Assembly (NCBI GenBank): GCA_021802745.1
Contig: JAJZRK010000005.1
Location: forward strand, 1-35,369
DNA: 35,369 nucleotides
Source: a bacterium
Lineage (GTDB): Bacteria; Gemmatimonadota; Gemmatimonadetes; Gemmatimonadales; Gemmatimonadaceae
Direction of reading: 5' to 3'
Below are positions 15,722 through 23,550 of this stretch, in pieces (the first letter of the stretch is position 1; each line of letters opens with the position of its first letter). Made by a program: the position numbers and the translations under genes. The notes beneath the pieces were generated by a model. The model did not search any database, had not been told where the DNA came from, and worked only from the letters and a program-made list of their open reading frames with translations.

Positions 15722-17530
15722 CTACCACTTCATCAGGCTGGCCGGCACGGCGCCCGTACGCCCGCGCGCCACGTCCGTCGGCTCCCGCCACAGCAGGCGC
15801 GTCCGGTCGGTGGAGCTGAGGCGAAGCTCAAAACGTGCGCCGCCGCGCCCGGGGTTCAGCGGAAAGGCGAGGTCGGCGCGGAGGGTCCGTTTGCCGCCAG
15901 GCGGCGCGCCGAGCAGGGTGAAGCCGGCAGCCACGCGAATCGGCGTCGTGCGTCCGAACGGCACGTCACCGGCGAGCAACCGCCCTGCGGTGAGAAAGAC
16001 GCCGACCGCTGCATCCGCACGCGCCCCGAAGGTGTGGACCAGGCGACGCTCCTCGACGCGAGCGACGACGCGCTGGCTGCCGGCGTCGCTGCTGCCGCCG
16101 AAGCCCGGCAACCCGCCCTCGGCGTCGCTGAACGTCAGTTGCGCCGGAAAGGCGAGATGCTGCAGGCCGGCGACGTCGAGACTGGCCAGGTGCGCCTGCA
16201 CGCCCGTGAGGTTGCGATACCACGCGAGGCGGCCGCTGAGCACGACGCCCTTCATCTGGTGCGTGCGGTTGACCCGGCGCGCCTCCGCCAGCGCGCGCGC
16301 CATGATGAACGACGCCGGGCCGCCCAGCCCCGCGTACAGGTCACCGGCGAGAAAGACGTCGGCCGCGTGCGCCGGCGTGAAGACGCTCGAGCCGGCCAAC
16401 AGGTTGACCTGCACGCCGACGCCCATGTCCTGCTCGGCGGTGAGCGCGTCGAAACCGCGCACGGTGACGAATCGCAGCGCGCGAAGCCCGCCGATGGCGG
16501 CGACTCGGGTCGTGGCAAAGGAGGGAAACTGGAACGGGTTGACGGGCCCGGCGACAAGTCCGGAGTCCGAGACGATCACGAGCCCCGGCGAGGTGCGCAC
16601 ATCCTCGCCGAGCACCGCGCCTCCGACGAGCGCCACGATGCCGTGCCCGCTCGAACGCCGCAGCCGCGTGACCCAGCCGATGTCGTACGAGGTGCGCCGC
16701 ACGAAGAGCGAAACGTCGTCGCCCGTGGGGCGGCGAAGGCCGGTGTATCCGCTCGACAGCCCGGCGCTGGCGTGGAAGGCGCGACGCTGGAGGTCGGTGA
16801 GGTACGGCCGCGACAGTTCCAACGTGAAGACGTCGCCGTCCACCGCGCGGCGCTCCGCCTCGAGCGCCAGGTAGACCGGCCGGCCGAGCAGGCCATACTG
16901 CACGGCCCTCACCCCGAAGCCGCTGCGATACGCAAACCCGCGTTCGGCGTGCACCGCCAGGGCGAGTCCGCGCCCCTGAACGTCCTGGTTGCCCAGCAAG
17001 ACGGACGCCAGCGTCCCGTGGCTCACGCCGACGCCGCCCAGCGGCCGGAGTTCGTCCGTGACATCCACCGTCAGGCGCACCTGCCGGGGCGCCACCCGCA
17101 GGGCGCGCACAGCGGCCGAGGCGATGAACGGCTGCGCGCGCAGCAGGCGCTCCGATTCCAGGCGGTCGCGTTCCGTGCAGACGTCGCCGACGGCGAGGCG
17201 GAGATAGGCGGCGACCACGGACGGCCTCGTCGGCGCGTGCGGCGTGCGCAGCGTGCGCGCCGTGAAGGCGCGCAGGTTTCGCACGAGGCCGGTAGTGGGA
17301 GCGGCGTGCGAGCGGATGTCTATGGCGATGACCGTGTCGCCGTCGCACGATACCAGCGCCGGAGACTCGATCGCGGAGACGGTGCTGCCGGACGTGCCGC
17401 GGGAGGCGGGCTGTGCGGTGTTCGGCACGGCACCCTGTGCGGTCGCGTCGCGCGCGGCCACGCCCTGCGACGCCGCGAGGGTGAGCGCGGAGACCGCCAC
17501 CAGGCGCGCGCGACGGCGGCGCACGCCCAC
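15722..17530 (-). CDS. Divergent Omp85/BamA-like outer-membrane protein with one POTRA-like domain
   Basis: I start it at the GTG at 17530, which puts a signal peptide directly at the N-terminus (basic RRRRARLVAVSALTLAASQGVAA); an in-frame GTG at 17662 would add 44 arginine-rich residues of non-coding character. Length 602 residues. A single POTRA-like fold near 115-165 (VVAAYLRLAVGDVCTERDRLESERLL then VRLTVDVTDE) precedes a long beta-rich region to the end with repeated strand-turn-strand segments (GLALAVHAERGF, YLALEAERRAV, VFTLELSRPYL), consistent with a 16-strand Surface_Ag barrel. The usual BamA has five POTRA domains, so this is a reduced form. It may insert or translocate outer-membrane proteins or lipids; the assignment rests on architecture. 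Confidence 0.65.
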   Translation of the reverse strand: MGVRRRRARLVAVSALTLAASQGVAARDATAQGAVPNTAQPASRGTSGSTVSAIESPALVSCDGDTVIAIDIRSHAAPTTGLVRNLRAFTARTLRTPHAPTRPSVVAAYLRLAVGDVCTERDRLESERLLRAQPFIASAAVRALRVAPRQVRLTVDVTDELRPLGGVGVSHGTLASVLLGNQDVQGRGLALAVHAERGFAYRSGFGVRAVQYGLLGRPVYLALEAERRAVDGDVFTLELSRPYLTDLQRRAFHASAGLSSGYTGLRRPTGDDVSLFVRRTSYDIGWVTRLRRSSGHGIVALVGGAVLGEDVRTSPGLVIVSDSGLVAGPVNPFQFPSFATTRVAAIGGLRALRFVTVRGFDALTAEQDMGVGVQVNLLAGSSVFTPAHAADVFLAGDLYAGLGGPASFIMARALAEARRVNRTHQMKGVVLSGRLAWYRNLTGVQAHLASLDVAGLQHLAFPAQLTFSDAEGGLPGFGGSSDAGSQRVVARVEERRLVHTFGARADAAVGVFLTAGRLLAGDVPFGRTTPIRVAAGFTLLGAPPGGKRTLRADLAFPLNPGRGGARFELRLSSTDRTRLLWREPTDVARGRTGAVPASLMKW

Positions 17531-17692
17531 TATGCCGTCGTCCCGCCGTCGAACGGATCCGAGTCCGCGACGGCGTCGGTCTGGGTCGTGAGCGCGACCA
17601 CGTCTCGATGACTCGGCGGCGCGTCGTCCCTGATGTGCTGCACACAGTCTCTCATGAGCCACTCCGTGTGGCGGCAGGGGAGCAGACGAGGG

Positions 17693-17726
17693 TCGCTCCC
17701 CTGTGCGAACAGGACCGCACAGGGGA
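17693..17726 (-). terminator. Perfect 13-bp hairpin between the DUF4397 and Omp85-like genes
   Basis: GCTCCCCTGTGCG and CGCACAGGGGAGC pair perfectly around an 8-base loop. It lies downstream of the minus-strand DUF4397 gene and upstream of the Omp85-like gene, so it probably separates the two transcripts. A third GGGGAGC nearby (17677) allows an alternative pairing. Confidence 0.5.
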
Positions 17727-17784
17727 GCGTAACACCGGGATCGGAATGTGCGCTACCAAGACGCCATGCCCTGCCCGGCGTGTC

Positions 17785-18522
17785 CTACGACTTCGGTGTC
17801 GGCGCCATGAGCGCGTCCACGAAGGTGAAGTACGCCAACTTGCCAGCGCCGGTCACCACGATCGTGGTGGCGGTGCTCTGCTTGAGGTCGAGGTTCGGGA
17901 TGCTGAGCAGCACCTTGGATTCACCCGTCGCGCGGAACTGCAGCGTGACCTTGGCCGGTGTCAGGTCGGCATAGCCGGCCTCGCCCTTGAAGCCGACGTC
18001 CTTGAAGAGCGCGCCGGTTGCGCCAACGATCGCGATATCGAACGACGGAGCGCCCGGTGCGGCATTGAAGACGCGCAGGCGCGCCTTGCCGCTGTCGGGA
18101 ATCACCTCGTCCTTCACCACGCGCAGCGACGTCTTGGACACGTCTTCGGCGACGACGAATACGCTGTACCGGTTGCCGTCAAGCAGCATCCGCTCCTTCT
18201 CGGCGATCGCGACGCCCTCGGTGCTCCCGGCGGCAAAGACCGAGAAGTCGCCGAGGTTGTTGGCGATCTCGCGGTAGTCGGTGACGGTGGCCGGCTTCAC
18301 GTCATTGAAGAGGGGGAGGTTGCTGAGCTGCACCGACACGTCACCGCCGCGCGCGGCGTTGACGATGCGCACCAGCGACTTGCCCTTGGCGGCCATGGAG
18401 TCGGCGGGCGACGAGACGTTGGTCCCGCCGTCGCTCGTGGTCTTGATGGGGGAACTGTCCTTCTGACACGCGCCGGTCGCGACGACCGCGGCGGCGAGCA
18501 GGAACGTGAGCGACTTCGTCAT
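17785..18522 (-). CDS. DUF4397-domain lipoprotein
   Basis: 245 residues. Signal MTKSLTFLLAAAVVATGAC with the lipidated C19. A polar Ser/Thr linker (20-48) leads into a DUF4397 domain of about 190 residues: SLVRIVNAARGGDVSVQL, YREIANNLGDFSVFAAGS, YSVFVVAE, then a second half opening ARLRVFNAAPGAPSFDIAIVGA. The motif VRxxNAA-P-x-x-x-x-D-V repeated twice is diagnostic for the family. These are surface or periplasmic beta-sandwich lipoproteins of unknown role, common in Bacteroidota and Gemmatimonadota. It sits on its own transcription unit upstream of the Omp85-like gene. Confidence 0.88.
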   Translation of the reverse strand: MTKSLTFLLAAAVVATGACQKDSSPIKTTSDGGTNVSSPADSMAAKGKSLVRIVNAARGGDVSVQLSNLPLFNDVKPATVTDYREIANNLGDFSVFAAGSTEGVAIAEKERMLLDGNRYSVFVVAEDVSKTSLRVVKDEVIPDSGKARLRVFNAAPGAPSFDIAIVGATGALFKDVGFKGEAGYADLTPAKVTLQFRATGESKVLLSIPNLDLKQSTATTIVVTGAGKLAYFTFVDALMAPTPKS

Positions 18523-18647
18523 GACGGTGGGCTCGGAGAAAGGAGATGCCGCGCTGTATGCGGTGCGCGGCCGACTGAAGGAGGTTAGGACCGGTCAGTG
18601 GCCCTCACCATCGCACGTTGGGATGAATTGGGCAGTACGGCGATCGG

Positions 18648-19061
18648 TTATGGGTCTCGTGTGGGCGTTGGCGCAGGTGATGGCGCCGCCGGCGGGTCGT
18701 CTTCGTTTCGCTCGTCCGCCGCCGGCAGCAACACGCCGAGCGCTTCAAACACCCGCTCGGCGGCCACGACGGCCAGCGCCGAGACGATGCGGTCCACAAT
18801 GGGATGCGGGCGCGGCGGCGCCTCGTCCGCGCCGTCGGGCGCTGGCACGGCAGACACCGGTGCGCGTCGCCGCCCGGCCAAGAGGGCAAGGAGCACGCCG
18901 CCGGCCGCGGCCGCGCCCACGGCCTGCAGGGGGCGCTTGCGGACCTGCTGCCGCCAATCCGTCAGGGCGCGCGCCCGGTCTTCGAGCAGCGCCAGGTTGG
19001 CGAGCAGGGCGGCACGCTCGACGGCAATCTCTTGTTCGAAGCGTGCGATGTCGGTGGTCAT
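18648..19061 (-). CDS. DUF3618-like / YqjK-like protein
   Basis: 137 residues; the ATG at 19061 overlaps the stop of the preceding gene (ATGA), so it is translationally coupled. N-terminal coiled helix (MTTDIARFEQEIAVERAALLAN then LALLEDRARALTDWRQQVRKRP), one membrane helix at about 47-62 (LQAVGAAAAGGVLLALLAG), a basic stop-transfer RRR, then a Pro/Ala-rich cytosolic tail. The E-R-A-x-L-x-x-x-L-x-x-L-E-x-R pattern is that of DUF3618 proteins. Third gene of the yqjD-yqjE-yqjK-like operon; presumed inner-membrane protein of the stress response. Confidence 0.7.
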   Translation of the reverse strand: MTTDIARFEQEIAVERAALLANLALLEDRARALTDWRQQVRKRPLQAVGAAAAGGVLLALLAGRRRAPVSAVPAPDGADEAPPRPHPIVDRIVSALAVVAAERVFEALGVLLPAADERNEDDPPAAPSPAPTPTRDP

Positions 19062-19426
19062 GGGTTTCCCTCGATGCCGGCCGGGGTCTCTCCCGCCGGC
19101 GGAAGCCGTGTCTCGGCAAGCTGCGCCCTGCCGTACAGGTAGAGTGCCGCCGCGCCGCCACCGGGCAGCGCGGCAATCACGAGCGCGGCGAGCCACAGCG
19201 GCAGCACGCTGGCCAGCGCGAACATCCCGCCGAGCAGCACGAACAGCGCCGCGATCGTCGCGCACACCGCCGCCGCCGCGAGCAGCACGGAGCTTTCGCG
19301 GTAGCTCTCGATGCGCGAGCGCAGCCCGGCGATCGCGAGCCGCAGCTCGGTGCGCGCAATCCGGTCCACGTTGCCGCCGATGTCGCGCATCACGGCGCCG
19401 ATCGTGTCTTCAGTCATCGCGCGCAC
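19058..19426 (-). CDS. Phage-holin-family protein, YqjE-like
   Basis: 122 residues (start could also be the internal ATG three codons later). An amphipathic N-terminal helix with DRIARTELRLAIAGLRSRI, then two membrane helices at about 47-70 and 74-98 and a polar C-terminus. This is the PF07332/YqjE layout, named for likeness to holins but found as a chromosomal stress protein with YqjD. The gene lies 11 bases after the DUF883-like gene and overlaps the DUF3618-like gene by four bases. Confidence 0.85.
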   Translation of the reverse strand: MRAMTEDTIGAVMRDIGGNVDRIARTELRLAIAGLRSRIESYRESSVLLAAAAVCATIAALFVLLGGMFALASVLPLWLAALVIAALPGGGAAALYLYGRAQLAETRLPPAGETPAGIEGNP

Positions 19427-19437
19427 CGGAACGGTGC

Positions 19438-19767
19438 TCAGTCGCGGCGAAAGGCGCGGCCGGCGAAGAAGCCGAGCAGCACCGCCCCAAGCAGGGCCTT
19501 GCCCGGGTGCGCCTGGATGAGCGACTCGATGTCGTCCACCATGCGGCCGGCGTTGTGCTTGCGGACGTACTTCGCCGACGACTTCAGCGAGTCGGCGGTG
19601 GAGTGCGCCAGGTCGGCGACGCGGTCGCCACCCGTGTTGAGACCCGACGCCGCGGCATCAAGGCCGTCCGCCGTGGCGACGCGCCCCGCGCGGAAGGCGT
19701 CGGATGCCTTGTCCTGCACGCGGGACGAAGCGTCGGCGAGGCTGCTGGACAGGGTGGAGGCGGACAC
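19438..19767 (-). CDS. DUF883/YqjD-like membrane-anchored protein
   Basis: 109 residues beginning at a GTG with AGGAG 7 bases upstream. Long amphipathic helix (about 1-80, heptad-like A/S/D-rich), then a single C-terminal membrane helix (ALLGAVLLGFFAGRAFRRD) ending in basic residues. The end H-P-G-K-A-L-L-G-A-V-L-L-G-F-x-A-G-R is the diagnostic tail of the ElaB/YqjD/YgaM family, which anchors ribosomes to the inner membrane in stationary phase in E. coli. First gene of a three-gene operon in the same order as yqjD-yqjE-yqjK. Confidence 0.88.
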   Translation of the reverse strand: MSASTLSSSLADASSRVQDKASDAFRAGRVATADGLDAAASGLNTGGDRVADLAHSTADSLKSSAKYVRKHNAGRMVDDIESLIQAHPGKALLGAVLLGFFAGRAFRRD

Positions 19768-19924
19768 GGTGACGCTCCTGGTTTAATGAAGGGACAACGG
19801 CCAAACGACCGCTATGTCAGTATTGCCCCCGCCTCGCAGCGCGGGCATCGGTCAAAGGGGTGATTGAAGTGGTACGCCGATCGGGCGATACCGCCGCGGC
19901 CGGCGCGCGGGCCATGTTGCGACC

Positions 19925-20494
19925 ATGAAGACCGCCGACGAAGTCGCCGCCGAGTTGCTCGGCGTGCCCTACGGCCAGTTGGACGCGCCGGCGCAGAAGG
20001 TCGTGCGCCACATCGCCCAGCGGCTCAGCATCTCGCGGAACACGGCGCACGACCACGAGGCGAACATCACCTTCGGCCAGCGCGCCGCCGACGCGGTGGC
20101 GCGGTTCGGCGGCTCGTGGATCTTCATCGCGATCTTCGCGGCGCTGCTGGTGGCCTGGGTCGGGCTCAACTCGTACTTCCTGGTGCGGTCGCACGAGGAC
20201 TTCGACCCATACCCGTACATCCTGCTCAACCTGTTCCTCTCGATGCTCGCGGCCATTCAGGCTCCCATCATCCTGATGTCACAGAACCGGCACGCCGAGC
20301 GGGACCGGCTCGACGCGGCGCACGACTACGAGGTCAACCTGAAGGCCGAACTCGAGATCATGCTGCTGCACGAGAAGATGGACCTGCTGCGGCAGGAGCA
20401 GTGGGTGCACCTGCTCAGCCTGCAGCAGGAGCAGCTGCGGCTGTTGGAGCGCCTCGCCGCCAACGGCGAGGGTGCGCCGCCCACGGCCGCGTAA
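19925..20494 (+). CDS. DUF1003 membrane protein
   Basis: 189 residues. A soluble N-terminal region (1-60), two membrane helices about 64-85 (WIFIAIFAALLVAWVGLN) and 98-120 (YILLNLFLSMLAAIQAPIILMS), and a long C-terminal coiled coil rich in Leu, Gln and Glu (about 130-180). FGSWxFI...W...N and DPYPYILLNLxLSxxAAxQAPIIxMSQNR are the diagnostic stretches of DUF1003. Function unknown. It is divergent from the yqjD-like operon and shares the same 157-bp intergenic region. Confidence 0.93.
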   Translation: MKTADEVAAELLGVPYGQLDAPAQKVVRHIAQRLSISRNTAHDHEANITFGQRAADAVARFGGSWIFIAIFAALLVAWVGLNSYFLVRSHEDFDPYPYILLNLFLSMLAAIQAPIILMSQNRHAERDRLDAAHDYEVNLKAELEIMLLHEKMDLLRQEQWVHLLSLQQEQLRLLERLAANGEGAPPTAA

Positions 20495-20505
20495 GTGCGC
20501 GAGCG

Positions 20506-21120
20506 TCAGCCATCCATCCGGAGATACGGAATCTCGTGGAACGTCGGCAGCTGCGCGGCGTTGATGATCTCGAGGAGGCCGCGGCGCTCGTGAAACTCCT
20601 TGCCGTCGCGGTCAATCACGACGGTGTTCGGGTACAGCGGTGCGAGACGACGGAATTCGGCGTCAATCAGCCGGAAGCGACGCACCATGTTCTCGGCCTG
20701 CTCGTGCGGCCGGTTCCGGAGCCGGATGTTCTTTTCGATGGTTGCTGTGCCTGACGTCAGGACGATGACGCGATCCGGATTCCAGTGGTCTCCCATGGCG
20801 AGCACCTTCCGGAGGTCTGCATGGTACTCCGCCGGATACTCGGCGATGTGCGCCTCGAGCGTGATGCGTGCGCCTTCGAAGAAGATGACCTTGCCGGGCC
20901 GGTCATTTGCCGCCGCGTCGCGATAATTCGCGTCGTACAGCGTCGCGAAGTACGCCGTCACGCCCACCGGGTTGCGTCCCATCGCGATGTCCTCGAGCAC
21001 ATCGGGATGCCAGACACCCTTCTCGCCCTCTCCGTAGGAGCCGTTGTGGTACAGATCGCCCAGTTGGCGCACGAGCGTGCTCTTGCCGATGCCGGGCCCG
21101 CCAACGATTGCAACGCGCAT
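20506..21120 (-). CDS. P-loop kinase, deoxynucleoside-kinase-like
   Basis: 204 residues, ATG with GGGAGG 11 bases upstream. Walker A GGPGIGKST at 7-15, an FFEGARIT segment about 80-87 in the place of the (D/E)R(S/T) box, and a basic lid (IRLRNRPHEQAENM, about 133-146) like the R-x-R-x-R-x-x-E lid of deoxynucleoside and thymidylate kinases. No membrane or DNA-binding segment. The lack of a clean ERS motif means substrate cannot be assigned; an adenylate-kinase-like or polynucleotide-kinase-like role is also possible. Divergent from the cupin gene. Confidence 0.65.
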   Translation of the reverse strand: MRVAIVGGPGIGKSTLVRQLGDLYHNGSYGEGEKGVWHPDVLEDIAMGRNPVGVTAYFATLYDANYRDAAANDRPGKVIFFEGARITLEAHIAEYPAEYHADLRKVLAMGDHWNPDRVIVLTSGTATIEKNIRLRNRPHEQAENMVRRFRLIDAEFRRLAPLYPNTVVIDRDGKEFHERRGLLEIINAAQLPTFHEIPYLRMDG

Positions 21121-21194
21121 GACCGTGTCCGCCTCCCGAGGGGTAGCATAAGATAGGCAAGGCGCCCGTCGGTGCCGACCGTCTGGACGGCGAG

Positions 21195-21569
21195 GTGCTC
21201 GTCCATCACCTGACGCAGGACGAGCGGATGCTGGACGCCGGTCTCCTCGCCACGCATGGCCGCACGGCGCGGACCCTCGTGAAGGAGGGGCCGCTTCGCC
21301 TCACCCTCATGGGCATTGCCGCAGGCGGCGTGCTGCCGGCGCACCGCACGGACGCTCACGTGACGATCCATCAGCTCGAGGGCGAGGTGACGTTCAGCGC
21401 ACGTGGCCGCGACTATCCGCTGACGACCGGCGACGTGCTCGTCCTGGCGCCGGGCATCGAGCACCAGGCGCGGTCGGCGACGGGCGGCGCGTTCCTCATC
21501 ACCGTCCTGTTCCTGGGAACCGCGAAGACGGGGGATGCGGCCGGCGGCGAGGGCGTCAGGCGAGGATAG
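21195..21569 (+). CDS. Small cupin-domain protein
   Basis: 124 residues from a GTG; no ATG lies between it and the upstream in-frame stop. One conserved beta-barrel: GxLPAHRTDAHVTIHQLEGEV (motif 1 in parts, with H and E for metal binding) and PLTTGDVLVLAPGIEHQARS (motif 2, G-D and final H). The first histidine pair of motif 1 is H-x(5)-H rather than the usual H-x-H. Probably a metal-binding regulatory or enzymatic cupin; substrate unknown. Confidence 0.8.
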   Translation: MLVHHLTQDERMLDAGLLATHGRTARTLVKEGPLRLTLMGIAAGGVLPAHRTDAHVTIHQLEGEVTFSARGRDYPLTTGDVLVLAPGIEHQARSATGGAFLITVLFLGTAKTGDAAGGEGVRRG

Positions 21570-21629
21570 CCGGCCCAGGGCATCAACGGCCGCCCGCCGA
21601 CCAGCGGTTCGGAGGCCGCCGCCAGACTG

Positions 21630-21643
21630 CAGCGTGCACGCTG
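21630..21643. promoter_or_regulatory. 14-bp perfect palindrome in a convergent gap
   Basis: CAGCGTGCACGCTG is self-complementary over its whole length. It lies between the cupin gene and the convergent DUF4143 ATPase gene. It could be a dimeric protein site or a hairpin on transcripts from either side. Confidence 0.35.
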
Positions 21644-21670
21644 TCCCCACCCTGACCACCTCACATCGGG

Positions 21671-22840
21671 CTACCGCAAGGCGCCGATCTCCCGCGCGAC
21701 CTGATCGAGCGGAATCGCCCGGATCCGCGGGGCGAGTTGAAACGTCTCACGGCCGACATGAATCACGTCGAGACGCTGCAGCTTGAGATCGGCCAGCGCT
21801 GTTCGCATTGACGGCGTGACAGCAGGCGCAGAGGTCCGCTTGAATTCGAAGCCGATCCGCGTGCGTCCTCGCACCACGAGCAGGTCGAGTTCGGCGCCGG
21901 CATGCGTCGCCCAGAAATAGGCCTCGCCGGGGCGCGCGCCCAATTGATCAAGCACGACGCCGAGTGCGAAGCCCTCCCACGAGGCGCCAATCTTCGGGTG
22001 CCCCTCGAGCTCGCGCGTGGTGTGCACGCCGAGCAGCGCATGGAGCAGCCCCGTGTCGCGCAGGTACATCTTGGGAGAACGCACCTGCCGCTTGGCGAGG
22101 TTGGCGTGCCAGGGCGGAAGCTGGCGCACCATGAAGGTCTCGGTCAGCACGTCGAGATAGCGCTGGACCGTGGTGTGGGCCACGCCAAAGGCACGGGCCA
22201 ATTCCGAACTGTTCCACGTCTGCGCGTGGTAGTGCGCGATCATCGTCCAGAAGCGGCGGAGCGCGGGCGCAGGGATGCGAAGTCCGAACTGCGGGATGTC
22301 GCGTTCGAGAAACGTGCGAATGAACTCCTCGCGCCAACGGCCGCTCTCCGCCTCGGTGCGCGCGAGGAACGACCGGGGGAATCCACCGCGCAGCCAGAGG
22401 CGCGGCAATTTATCCACGCCGACCTCGTCCAGCCGAAAGCCGTCGAGTTGGTGATACGCGATGCGCCCGGCGAGCGTCTCGGCGCCCTGCCGCAGCAGCT
22501 CGGGGGCCGCGCTTCCGAGCAGCAGGAACCGCCGCCGCGCGCCGGGCTCGTCGACGAGTACCCGCAGCGTCTGGAAGAGACCAGGGAGTCGCTGCACCTC
22601 GTCGATGACGACGAGCCCGTGCTCACGGCGCAGGGTAAGCAGCGGGTCGGCGAGCCGGGCGAGGTCCTCCGTGTTCTCGAGGTCGAAGAACGCGACGCCT
22701 GTGCGCCGTGAGGCGGCGACTTGTCGGGCGAGGGTGGTCTTGCCCACCCGGCGCGCGCCGAGCACGGCGACCACCGGAAACTGGCGCAGGAGGGAGACGA
22801 TCTGCGCGGCGTGGCGGGGACGGGCGATGGATCGTTGCAT
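21671..22840 (-). CDS. AAA-family ATPase with DUF4143 domain (copy A)
   Basis: 389 residues. Walker A GARRVGKTT (28-36) and Walker B LVVIDE (76-81) in an AAA_14 module, sensor LLLGSAAP (107-114), then winged-helix-like segment (210-245) and the DUF4143 C-terminus with a PD-(D/E)xK-nuclease-like signature: E317/D319 (GAELDLLV) and E332-x-K334 (GFEFKRT). Such proteins are frequent, patchily distributed and often laterally acquired; many have been suggested to be mobile or defence-related, but no function is proven. The upstream neighbour is a queG 3' remnant, as for copy B, yet the two ATPases belong to different subfamilies. Confidence 0.9.
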   Translation of the reverse strand: MQRSIARPRHAAQIVSLLRQFPVVAVLGARRVGKTTLARQVAASRRTGVAFFDLENTEDLARLADPLLTLRREHGLVVIDEVQRLPGLFQTLRVLVDEPGARRRFLLLGSAAPELLRQGAETLAGRIAYHQLDGFRLDEVGVDKLPRLWLRGGFPRSFLARTEAESGRWREEFIRTFLERDIPQFGLRIPAPALRRFWTMIAHYHAQTWNSSELARAFGVAHTTVQRYLDVLTETFMVRQLPPWHANLAKRQVRSPKMYLRDTGLLHALLGVHTTRELEGHPKIGASWEGFALGVVLDQLGARPGEAYFWATHAGAELDLLVVRGRTRIGFEFKRTSAPAVTPSMRTALADLKLQRLDVIHVGRETFQLAPRIRAIPLDQVAREIGALR

Positions 22841-22874
22841 GTTGACAACTGTGCGTTAAACGCTCAAAATGCAA
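22835..22874 (-). promoter_or_regulatory. Nested inverted repeats over the start of ATPase copy A
   Basis: TTGCAT (22835-22840) and ATGCAA (22869-22874) flank GTTGACAAC and the near-palindrome GCGTTAAACGC (22853-22863). The first arm covers the ATG of the ATPase. The stretch is markedly AT-rich for this genome, and autorepression is plausible. Confidence 0.35.
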
Positions 22875-22892
22875 GGTGCGTCGTGACGGGTG

Positions 22893-23132
22893 TCACCGTT
22901 GCCGGCGGTCGGTACCGTCGGCGTCCACGGAAAGGGACATCGCGCCGGCATTGCGCTGCAGGCCCGCGCGTTTGGCTCGCATCAGCGGCGTATTGCCGAA
23001 CCGCCGATTGCACTCGCCGTCCGTCATGTTCGCAAAGGCAGCGAGGTCGGGGTCGACCAACTCGGCGCGCGGCGAGAACGCCGGCTCGGTGGCAGGCCGT
23101 GCGAACTTGGCGTTCCACGGACATCGTTCCAC
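22893..23132 (-). pseudogene. queG 3' remnant (C-terminal ~75 codons)
   Basis: The frame reads ERCPWNAKFARPATEPAF and continues with RAELVDPDLAAF and RNAG, matching the C-terminal part of the intact queG at 26740-27705 (CPWNAKFSRPATEVAF, RAELVAPDLAAF, LRRNAG). Similarity starts abruptly at the last cysteine of the second iron-sulphur cluster (equivalent to C243), so the flavin/cobalamin-binding body and seven cysteines are gone. It cannot be a functional epoxyqueuosine reductase. Upstream sequence shows no further queG homology. Confidence 0.85.
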
Positions 23133-23550
23133 CGCACGACTCCCCGGCTCAGCCGAATGAGCGATGACATTCGACGCTTTGAACGCGCATCACCAGCGCT
23201 TGGGTGCAGAGCCACGGCCTCGCGACGTTCGCGATACCCCCCTGGCCTGACGTCGTGCAAGAGCTCCACGTCAATCGATGGGTCAGAAGAAGCGCGCGAT
23301 TGCGCGTGCACTCCTTGTCCGAACCGTTCGCACGGCCGGGTTTCAGATCGAACGGTTCGAGCGCGAGAGCATGCGCTGGGCGATCTTGTTCCTGCGGCCG
23401 TGCATTCGCGGGGCCGCGCGCAAGCCAGCACCGTTTGTGAGCCGACCCTCCGTGCGTCAACACGACGTGCACGTCGACGCTCCTGGACCCTGCACGCGTC
23501 ACTGGTATCCACTTTCGCTTTCGGCGGTCTGACCGTCGGCAGGAGAATAC
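23133..23550. other. 418-bp stretch without a supported gene
   Basis: No frame here resembles a known protein, and the codon use of all open frames looks random. It contains a pair of CGAAC-N-GTTCG palindromes (23320-23330 and 23349-23359). Its position between a queG remnant and a lipoprotein gene fits decayed sequence. Confidence 0.5.
23320..23359. promoter_or_regulatory. Paired CGAACNGTTCG palindromes
   Basis: CGAACCGTTCG (23320-23330) and CGAACGGTTCG (23349-23359) are each near-palindromic and are exact reverse complements of one another, 29 bases centre to centre. They could be two operator sites for one dimeric protein or the arms of an 11-bp hairpin. About 190 bases upstream of the lipoprotein gene. 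Confidence 0.35.

Noticed and set aside
15494..17611. Very long plus-strand open frame (about 700 codons) over the Omp85-like gene
   Set aside because: It runs antisense to a gene with a signal peptide and beta-barrel character, passes through hairpins and the heptamer array, and its composition (Arg/Ala/Pro/Gly) is that expected of antisense frames in GC-rich DNA.
18579..19863. AAGGAGGT near 18579 followed by a long plus-strand frame
   Set aside because: The spacing to the GTG at 18598 is too long and the frame is antisense to the three yqjD-yqjE-yqjK-like genes, which have overlapping, coupled starts.
23320..23359. LexA/SOS boxes
   Set aside because: Known LexA boxes of this type have a 4-base centre between GAAC and GTTC; these have one base.
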